This document shows positions 52,924-58,127 of a stretch of DNA of 58,127 bases, piece after piece. The stretch's first letter is position 1; each line of letters opens with the position of its first letter. Made by a program: the position numbers and the translations under genes. The DNA lies in contig NZ_JH379027.1 of assembly GCF_000235505.1 (NCBI RefSeq), forward strand, positions 3,238,723-3,296,849, read 5' to 3'. The notes below the pieces were generated by a model. That model did no database searches and was not told where the DNA came from. It saw only the letters and a list, made by a program, of their open reading frames with translations. The DNA comes from Hungatella hathewayi WAL-18680. Lineage in GTDB: Bacteria; Bacillota; Clostridia; Lachnospirales; Lachnospiraceae.

Positions 52924-54303
52924 TCAGGCCCGGCTTCGCCGCCCTTCCAGCAAACGTTTCTTTAAAATGCGGCCGCAGACCAGCTGGTATACCGTGGCCG
53001 ACATGACCGCGGCGGCGATATCGATGATTGGCTCCGTGTAGAACACGGCCTCCACGCCGAAATACCGGGGGAGCAGCGTCACCGCAATGAAAAACAGTAG
53101 CTTCCGGTAGAGTGACAGCGAGATGGCTATCTTTGCAATCCCCATGCCGGTAAATCCGTCCACCACCGTATACTGGACCGCCAGCGGAATGATCATCAGG
53201 GTGCTGATGCGGATGGCCTTCACGGACATGGCGATATATTCCGGATTTCTGGTGAATATCAGCACGAAAAACCGGGAGCAGGTCTGGGATAACAGAAACA
53301 TCACCGCGGTAAACAGAATCGTTATCTTCAGTATCTCCCGCTCCGCATGGCGCACCCGGTTCACCTGTCTGGAGCCGTAATTGTAGCCGAGAATCGACTG
53401 GGTCCCCGCCGTGATTCCGCCTAACGGCATGGTCACCATCAGCATAAAACTCTGCATAATGGTCCCGCAGGTCACCATCATATCGCCCCGCTCCGGCCCG
53501 CCATAGGTCTGAAGCACGGTGTTCATGGTGATAATCAGTACGTTATCCAGGGCGATGATGATAAACGGCGAAAAGCCCAGCGCCAGAATCCGCCCGCAGA
53601 CCCGCCTGTCGAAGCCTGAAAATGTAATCTTCACCGGCACCTTTTTCCCAAACAGCACCAGCAGAATATAGATGGCGGAGCATGCCTGGGCCAGCACCGT
53701 GGCAAGGGCCGCCCCACTGACGCCCATACGAAAACCAAAGATAAACACCGGGTCCAGCACCAGATTGACAATGGCGCCAAACATGACGGATTTCATCCCG
53801 ATTTTGGCAAAGCCCTGGCAGATGATAAACTGATTCATCCCCGCCGCAATCAGGGCAAACACGGTTCCGCACAGATAGATGGTGATATACTGGTTGGCAT
53901 AGGGAAAGGTGGCCTCACTGGCCCCAAACCACATCAGCAGGTGGTCCTTCAATAACAGGGACGCCCCCGTCAGACAGACCGCCAGCGCCATCAGCATCAT
54001 AAAGCTGTTGGCCACCACCCTTCTGGCCGCCTCCGTATTCTTCTCTCCCATCCGAATCGCCAAAAGCGGCGCCCCGCCAAAGCCTATCAGGGCGGAAAAG
54101 GAGCTGATCAGCGTCACAATGGGCCCGCAAATCCCCACTCCCGCCAGCGCCAGCTCTCCCACGCCGGAAATATTTCCGATATACATTCTATCCACAATAC
54201 TGTAAAACACACTGACAAACTGGGCCAGCATGGACGGAATTGCCAGCCGCACTACCAGCGTCTTGATGTTGTCCCTGCCCAGATTATTTTCCAACTGCAT
54301 CAC
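52924..54303 (-). CDS. MATE family efflux transporter (3)
   Basis: This 459-aa protein has twelve predicted helices with the MATE start LAIPSMLAQFVSVFYSIVDR and PLGGITAGTQSILGYNYGS. It is similar in type, not in close sequence, to the MATE genes at 32749 and 45180. It is monocistronic. The substrate is unknown. Confidence 0.92.
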   Translation of the reverse strand: MMQLENNLGRDNIKTLVVRLAIPSMLAQFVSVFYSIVDRMYIGNISGVGELALAGVGICGPIVTLISSFSALIGFGGAPLLAIRMGEKNTEAARRVVANSFMMLMALAVCLTGASLLLKDHLLMWFGASEATFPYANQYITIYLCGTVFALIAAGMNQFIICQGFAKIGMKSVMFGAIVNLVLDPVFIFGFRMGVSGAALATVLAQACSAIYILLVLFGKKVPVKITFSGFDRRVCGRILALGFSPFIIIALDNVLIITMNTVLQTYGGPERGDMMVTCGTIMQSFMLMVTMPLGGITAGTQSILGYNYGSRQVNRVRHAEREILKITILFTAVMFLLSQTCSRFFVLIFTRNPEYIAMSVKAIRISTLMIIPLAVQYTVVDGFTGMGIAKIAISLSLYRKLLFFIAVTLLPRYFGVEAVFYTEPIIDIAAAVMSATVYQLVCGRILKKRLLEGRRSRA

Positions 54304-54522
54304 TCATTACCCCTGTTCTTATGTATCTCAAATACACCCAATGTTCCTGGGAAATGTCCCAGCCTCACATAGTATATCAGGGATTCCGATTTTTGGCTAT
54401 ATCAATTGGAATGAAATTTATCGGGAGGGCAGATAAATGGCGGCATCGGCCTTTTTGGGGGGATAGTATTTGATTGGAGTTCGTAGTATAATGAAAGAAA
54501 ATAAGGACAAGGGGGATTTATT

Positions 54523-55143
54523 ATGAAAATGTGTTTGAAAAAGCTGGCCGTAACTCTGATGAGTGGTTTTCTTCTGGCATCCGCCATAATCGTGCTTCCG
54601 GCATCGCCGTTCGTCGTCGAGGCGGAGGCCCATTCGGGCAATACCGATTCCCACGGCGGACATCGGGACAATCGTAACGCCAGCGGCCTTGGCAGCTATC
54701 ATTATCACTGCGGCGGCCATCCCGCCCATCTTCATACCAACGGGGTATGCCCGTATGCCACGTCTGATACCGGGACGAATCCCGCACCACAAAAACAGGT
54801 TCCGGAGAGCAAGGCTTCCGTGCCGGAGACTACGGCTGTTACGGTGGAACCCGGGTGGAAGGAGGACAGCGCCGGATGGTGGTACTGTACTTCGGATGGA
54901 CAGTATTACAAGGACTGTTGGCAGAATATTGATAGTCAGTGGTATTATTTCAATCCTGACGGATATATGGCAACCGGCTGGCATTGTCAGACAGACCACT
55001 GCTACTATCTCGCTTCCGACGGCCACATGGTGACCGGGGAGCATGAGATTGACGGCGAACACTGCTATTTCAACACCGACGGCAGCCTGGATGACACCAC
55101 CTCCCACCACGGCTCCGGCCATCACGCAGGCCATCACAATTAA
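54523..55143 (+). CDS. Secreted YHYH-domain protein with cell-wall-binding-type repeats
   Basis: This 206-aa exported protein has a signal peptide (about 1-35, ending VEAEA). Next comes a His-rich YHYH domain (HSGNTDSHGGHRDN, LGSYHYHCGGHPAHLH, NGVCPY), a Pro/Glu linker and three aromatic CW-type repeats (GWWYCTSDGQYYKDCW, QWYYFNPDGYMATGWH, CYYLASDGHMVTGEH). It ends in a His-rich tail (HHGSGHHAGHHN), suggesting metal binding. GGGGGA precedes the ATG. The repeats likely hold it to the cell wall. Confidence 0.85.
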   Translation: MKMCLKKLAVTLMSGFLLASAIIVLPASPFVVEAEAHSGNTDSHGGHRDNRNASGLGSYHYHCGGHPAHLHTNGVCPYATSDTGTNPAPQKQVPESKASVPETTAVTVEPGWKEDSAGWWYCTSDGQYYKDCWQNIDSQWYYFNPDGYMATGWHCQTDHCYYLASDGHMVTGEHEIDGEHCYFNTDGSLDDTTSHHGSGHHAGHHN

Positions 55144-55253
55144 ATCCCCCTCCCTCCCCTCTCCCCGCTCATGTTGCAGGATTGTACTGGAATATATTAC
55201 CAGCAACATCCCCTTTACAAAATGATATAATAGACTGGGGGGAGGGAGCATAA

Positions 55254-55451
55254 ATGAGTAAACGTATCAAACCAGTCCAACCAGGCCAGACCTTCGGCGA
55301 CCTGGAAACCAGATGGTACTGGAACACAAAATCCGGAGAGCGCGTCTGGAAATGCGTCTGCACCTGCGGTGGCTACTGCATGGTCAAAGAACGCGGCCTA
55401 ACTGAACATTTGGTCACGAATTGTGGCTGTAAAGGGGGGTATGGGAGGTAG
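55254..55451 (+). CDS. Cysteine-rich mini protein (zinc-ribbon-like)
   Basis: This 65-aa protein has the paired-cysteine pattern WKCVCTCGG and TNCGCKGG, with TFGDLETRWYW before it. The same layout occurs at the N-terminus of phage and clostridial AP2/HNH-associated proteins, where it is thought to bind zinc. Here it stands alone, perhaps a truncated mobile-element gene. GGGAGG lies upstream. Confidence 0.6.
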   Translation: MSKRIKPVQPGQTFGDLETRWYWNTKSGERVWKCVCTCGGYCMVKERGLTEHLVTNCGCKGGYGR

Positions 55452-55463
55452 GTACATAAAAAA

Positions 55464-55508
55464 CAAAAAAGCCGCCGCCCTGCCAATATTCTCAGCTCGT
55501 GCGGTGGC
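55464..55508 (-). terminator. Terminator after the XRE repressor
   Basis: GCCGCCGC (55471-55478) pairs with GCGGTGGC (55501-55508) with one mismatch, and the minus strand then reads TTTTTTG. It lies directly after the XRE gene stop. Confidence 0.8.
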
Positions 55509-55512
55509 CATT

Positions 55513-55758
55513 TTAATCCAATAAATCTTGATAGTTTATCTTTAATACATCAGCAATCACTTTCAATTCAATATCCGTCACAAATCTCTTCCCACTCTCA
55601 ATTCTCTGAATAGCATTTTTATCAACGTCCAACCCCGCCCGCTGAAGCATATCAGCCAACTGTTTTTGCGAAGTTTTCTTCGGCAGACCTTCTCTGATTA
55701 TCTTTAACTTCCGACCGCAAACGTTATTACTGCCATCCTCCGCTTTATTTTTATACAT
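55513..55758 (-). CDS. XRE-family repressor of the prophage-like region
   Basis: This 81-aa protein is a single HTH domain (KTSQKQLADMLQRAGLDVDKNAIQRIESG), with the RIESGKRFVTDIELKVIADVL stretch typical of this clostridial phage repressor group. It is divergent from the DUF6809 gene, with two identical-type 19-bp operators between them, so it is probably self-controlled. Confidence 0.85.
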   Translation of the reverse strand: MYKNKAEDGSNNVCGRKLKIIREGLPKKTSQKQLADMLQRAGLDVDKNAIQRIESGKRFVTDIELKVIADVLKINYQDLLD

Positions 55759-55773
55759 AATTCATCTCCCATG

Positions 55774-55792
55774 TGACATTTACTAATTGTCA
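55774..55792. promoter_or_regulatory. Operator O1 (19 bp)
   Basis: TGACATTTACTAATTGTCA has TGACA/TGTCA arms and lies 16 bp upstream of the XRE start. It matches O2 in all but two positions. Confidence 0.75.
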
Positions 55793-55826
55793 TTTTTTAT
55801 ATTATATGATAGACTTAGTAATGGAT

Positions 55827-55845
55827 TGACATTCACTAAATGTCA
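55827..55845. promoter_or_regulatory. Operator O2 (19 bp)
   Basis: TGACATTCACTAAATGTCA has 7-bp perfect arms around CACTA. Its centre is 53 bp from that of O1, about five helical turns, so two repressor dimers would face the same side. It overlaps a TTGACA -35 box (55826-55831) reading toward DUF6809. Confidence 0.75.
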
Positions 55846-55880
55846 CTTGAAATTAAATCTATTTAAGGAGATAACTATAT

Positions 55881-56174
55881 ATGAAAGCCATACTGAAACA
55901 GTTATATGATGGAGAAATTTACCCAGCCGAACAATTCTACCCTAAAGTAAAAGAATATAAAGCATTGCGGAGAAAGAATTTTGTTCATTATGAAAGTTTT
56001 ACAAAAAAGCTGGAAACAATTTCCCCAGAATTAAGTCAGGAATTTACTCAGATTATGGATGAACAACTTAGTGCCATCCCTCTTGAAATTTCAGAAATGT
56101 TCATTGATGGCTTTCGCCTCGGTGCAAAAATGGTGATAGAAATTTATGGAAACGATATTACAGATGAAAAATAA
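55881..56174 (+). CDS. DUF6809 family protein
   Basis: This 97-aa helical protein matches the short DUF6809 family found in clostridial mobile elements (begins MKAILKQLYDGEIYP, ends with MFIDGFRLGAKMVIEI). AAGGAG precedes the ATG. It is divergent from the XRE repressor and under operators O1/O2. No biochemical function is known. Confidence 0.8.
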   Translation: MKAILKQLYDGEIYPAEQFYPKVKEYKALRRKNFVHYESFTKKLETISPELSQEFTQIMDEQLSAIPLEISEMFIDGFRLGAKMVIEIYGNDITDEK

Positions 56175-56241
56175 CCTTTGATACAAAAATAAAGAGCGAA
56201 CATCTAAATCATTAGAATTACTCCTCCACAAAAGGAAAATA

Positions 56242-56274
56242 GAAGCCCCAGGAGCTACCGCTCTCTAGGGCTTC
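56242..56274 (-). terminator. Terminator after the 81-aa ORF
   Basis: GAAGCCC (56242-56248) pairs with GGGCTTC (56268-56274), with TATTTTCC following on the minus strand. It lies 22 bp after the stop at 56297. Confidence 0.7.
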
Positions 56275-56296
56275 GTCTGTGTACCATTGGAACACA

Positions 56297-56542
56297 TTAT
56301 GCCACACGATTCAATAGACTTACCTTATCAATAAAATCTTTCATATTATCGATATAGGTATATGGTGCATATTCCGAATAAACTTCCGGATTGTCTAAAA
56401 TTACAATCTGTACACCATCAGCTCTTAAAGCCTCCAACGTTCCCGGAAGACAACGTGCTTCATTTATTGATTTACACAAGTAAGCGATACATCCCTGTTG
56501 CTCAAAAACTTTTGCAACAATATATATCTTTTTATCACCCAT
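56297..56542 (-). CDS. Small protein overlapping the RelA/SpoT-fold gene (possible antitoxin)
   Basis: This 81-aa protein (begins MGDKKIYIVAKVFEQQG) overlaps the end of the RelA/SpoT-fold gene by 8 bp and so is translationally coupled to it. It looks compact and alpha/beta, with a TYIDNMKDFIDKV C-terminal helix. No family is firmly recognised. By position it could be the antitoxin of a toxSAS-type pair or an unrelated accessory protein. Confidence 0.6.
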   Translation of the reverse strand: MGDKKIYIVAKVFEQQGCIAYLCKSINEARCLPGTLEALRADGVQIVILDNPEVYSEYAPYTYIDNMKDFIDKVSLLNRVA

Positions 56543-57128
56543 CTAATTCACCTTCCCATAACTTAAGTCTCTCAACAAATTTCTGTTCATCAGTTATGAT
56601 ACCCTGCATATATTCTTCATAAAGAATTCGACCGATTTCCGGTTCTTTATATTTATAAATATACTGATGACTCCATATATTAAACAAATAATCTTTTCCG
56701 CACCACAACTGTACTTCTATCGGGTATGCCATATTATCTCTTTGGTAATACAGATGTACCGCATGGTAGCCATCATTTATTTTCTTTCCCTTTCGCAAAT
56801 CAACTACACGAAAATATTCCGGATATTCTTCCGGGTATTCTTCAAATCGTAATCTAAATCCCAAAATATCATTGAAACATTGCTTAAAACCGCCACCTGT
56901 TCGAAGCGTCTTTTCATACTTTCGCCTAATTGAATCATCACTCTTAAATCTCGAGCCAATCAAGTTTTCTTGAACCAATATATCAATATAGCTAGCGCGA
57001 TAGCGGGCAATATCTTGTAAAATAATATCAAGCGAAGTATCTCGCATTGAAATCTGCTTTAAACTTTTTCCTAATGTTGATTTATAAGAAAGATCATCTA
57101 AAACCTTTTTTGAAATAAATAAATCCAT
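56535..57128 (-). CDS. RelA/SpoT-fold nucleotidyl/pyrophosphotransferase
   Basis: This 197-aa protein has a single RelA/SpoT synthetase-type domain: SRFKSDDSIRRKYEK (ATP-site basic stretch), DILGFRL, the conserved DGYHAVHLYYQ, and IEVQLWC with the catalytic glutamate, followed by NIWSHQYIYK. No hydrolase, TGS or ACT domain is present. Such short forms are small alarmone synthetases or toxSAS toxins that pyrophosphorylate nucleotides or tRNA. The prophage-like setting and an overlapping small gene favour the toxin reading. The ATG at 57128 is preferred, with GAGGTGATGG upstream. Confidence 0.8.
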   Translation of the reverse strand: MDLFISKKVLDDLSYKSTLGKSLKQISMRDTSLDIILQDIARYRASYIDILVQENLIGSRFKSDDSIRRKYEKTLRTGGGFKQCFNDILGFRLRFEEYPEEYPEYFRVVDLRKGKKINDGYHAVHLYYQRDNMAYPIEVQLWCGKDYLFNIWSHQYIYKYKEPEIGRILYEEYMQGIITDEQKFVERLKLWEGELDG

Positions 57129-57207
57129 TCTGCCATCACCTCTAATAAAGTATAACATAGCAGGTTCAAAATATCACTATCAAAAATGCTTTCTAATCAA
57201 AAAAATA

Positions 57208-57242
57208 GGAGTGGCTTCTTATTCTTCATAAAAAGCCACTCC
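57208..57242 (-). terminator. Terminator of the phage-tail gene unit
   Basis: GGAGTGGCTT (57208-57217) pairs with AAGCCACTCC (57233-57242), with TATTTTTTT following on the minus strand. It separates the phage tail genes from the RelA/SpoT-fold gene. Confidence 0.85.
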
Positions 57243-57244
57243 CA

Positions 57245-57395
57245 ACTAAATTTAGATATTTCTAAAACCCGTTTGACCCAGTCAAACCTTAGAACTTCCC
57301 AGCCTTCGCCGCTTCCTCAATGGAAACAGGAAACCTTGTTTTTTAGCTATTCTTTTATCAAAAGTATAGGAATATTCAAGAAGTAAACGACATTT
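57245..57395. other. Spacer with a possible phage gene remnant
   Basis: On the minus strand a short open stretch ends TRFPVSIEEAAKAGKF and a stop codon at 57289-57291. It is cut off upstream by another stop, so it looks like the last codons of a decayed phage gene. The repeat GTTTGACCCAGTCAAAC (57271-57287) is a palindromic hairpin of unknown role. Nothing else is recognised. Confidence 0.35.
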
Positions 57396-57647
57396 CTACA
57401 CCTTTTTATACACCGTTTCACCCTGTAGTACATTATTCGAATTATCAAGAATCTTTTCTCCATTTGAATCCTGAAGAGGGTCAAGAAACGAATATCGCTC
57501 CGGATAATCGGCAAATGCTGTTCCCACAATCTGCGTCCCGTCTGCTCTGTGAGCCGTATAACCTCTTAGCAGAGTTTCTTCTGTCACAGTATCCCCAGTC
57601 AAATCTATGAGGGTTCTGCCGCTGTAAACGACTTTATTTGTAGCCAT
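57396..57647 (-). CDS. Phage tail-associated protein
   Basis: This 83-aa protein has the motif GRTLIDLTGDTVTEETLLRG and YTAHRADGTQIVGTA (quoted in parts), seen in clostridial phage tail-fibre accessory proteins. It is encoded 13 bp downstream of the larger tail protein at 57661. The AHRADGTQIVG turn recurs in the phage protein upstream as similar G-x-x-G-T elements. Confidence 0.75.
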   Translation of the reverse strand: MATNKVVYSGRTLIDLTGDTVTEETLLRGYTAHRADGTQIVGTAFADYPERYSFLDPLQDSNGEKILDNSNNVLQGETVYKKV

Positions 57648-57660
57648 TTAAGCCTCCCTC

Positions 57661-58127
57661 CTACCCGATAGTTACCGTAGTACCTCCAGCGGGATTCTCG
57701 CTTTCGTTATATGGGATTGCTTTGACTGTAACCTGCGATAAGTAGTTATATCCTTCCTCAGAATTCGGAAGCACTGTCTGCTCCTTTGTAGAAGGTGTAA
57801 CTGTCTTTGCCTGTGGTTTGGCATCTTCCGTACCTGACATAGAACCTTCTACACCAAGCAGAGTAATCCCCTCTCGAATATTATCCGGAATGATTTTCTC
57901 TTTTTCTGCTGCCGAAATCCCAACTTTACCAGAACCATCGTGATGTCCCTGCGGAATGGTGTACTCTTCATCCTTTGAAGAAATTGTACCTGTCACAGCT
58001 CCGTTATTCTTCATGGTTCCCGTCAGTTTCTGACCTCGTACATACGCGGTCTTTCCCTGAAGAATTTCAGCAACAGCGGCTGTTGCATCAGAAGAATCTA
58101 CGTCATATTCACAAGTACCTGTGAGTG
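57661..58127 (-). CDS. Phage tail/fibre protein (partial, 5' end outside the window)
   Basis: The reading frame is open to the end of the window. The visible residues include EYDVDSSDATAAVAEILQGK, TAYVRGQKLTGTMKNNGAV and GHHDGSGKVGISAAEKEKI (quoted in parts), and a tail ending GGTTVTIG. This is the standard C-terminal repeat section of clostridial phage tail proteins. An internal ATG at 58014 should not be taken as the start. It marks the window edge as prophage or prophage-derived. Confidence 0.85.
   Translation of the reverse strand, partial: LTGTCEYDVDSSDATAAVAEILQGKTAYVRGQKLTGTMKNNGAVTGTISSKDEEYTIPQGHHDGSGKVGISAAEKEKIIPDNIREGITLLGVEGSMSGTEDAKPQAKTVTPSTKEQTVLPNSEEGYNYLSQVTVKAIPYNESENPAGGTTVTIG

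Noticed and set aside
55254-58127. CRISPR or retron in the prophage-like right end
   Set aside because: No regularly spaced repeats, reverse transcriptase or msr/msd-like inverted repeats were found.

Overview
The window looks like a chromosomal segment of a low-to-mid GC anaerobic Firmicute, most likely a gut Lachnospiraceae of the Enterocloster/Clostridium clostridioforme type. This is inferred from the Gram-positive style AGGAGG ribosome sites, an Lsa-type ABC-F gene, an Rpn-family transposase-like nuclease, a DUF6809 protein, A(S/T)PSDA motifs in a giant surface protein, and a clostridial YHYH/cell-wall-repeat protein. No rRNA, tRNA or CRISPR array was seen.

Region 1 (1-13.2 kb) is a surface-protein island read on the minus strand. 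A tyrosine recombinase (12215-13120) is followed by a 356-bp segment bounded by 12-bp inverted repeats. After it come a dedicated signal peptidase I, a 1722-residue GLUG-type surface protein, three paralogous membrane-anchored proteins, two paralogous secreted proteins and a small XRE regulator. An Rpn-type nuclease gene and a second, closely related recombinase follow. Next to the 3' end of each recombinase lies a nearly identical promoter-hairpin-terminator module on the opposite strand. In the right-hand module the inverted repeat sits in the loop of the terminator. Inversion would therefore turn the promoter toward the surface operon and at the same time replace the terminator's second half with the signal peptidase ribosome site. 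I regard this as a phase-variation switch and the most interesting system in the window.

Region 2 (13.2-38 kb) is mostly core metabolism and housekeeping: PAP2 phosphatase, glutamate synthase (gltBD), HPr, QueH, the primary sigma factor, a lipid kinase, MutY, BirA, ArgF with an ARG-box-like operator, a patatin, an SPFH/NfeD pair, an rRNA/tRNA methyltransferase, NadE, a MATE pump divergent from an Rrf2 regulator, TcdA, a low-molecular-weight tyrosine phosphatase and small membrane proteins.

Region 3 (37.5-44.8 kb) is a sugar or polyol catabolic operon on the minus strand: MtlD-like dehydrogenase, RbsB, RbsA, RbsC, RbsD and a PfkB kinase. A DeoR-family regulator is divergent from it, with repeated TTGCGA-type operator motifs between them.

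Region 4 (44.8-55.2 kb) holds three drug-transport or resistance units with notable leaders. A MATE gene is preceded by a strong promoter, a 31-codon ORF and three serial terminator hairpins. An Lsa-type ABC-F gene has a complete attenuation leader: promoter, 6-codon ORF overlapping a 31-codon ORF, and a terminator with a 10-nt antiterminator complement. A second MATE gene follows. Catalase, a Cache-GGDEF diguanylate cyclase, a LURP-one protein and a YHYH protein are also here.

Region 5 (55.2 kb to the end) is the edge of a prophage-like element: a Cys-rich mini protein, an XRE repressor with two matched 19-bp operators, DUF6809, a RelA/SpoT-fold protein overlapping a small ORF (a possible toxin-antitoxin pair), and phage tail-type genes running off the window.
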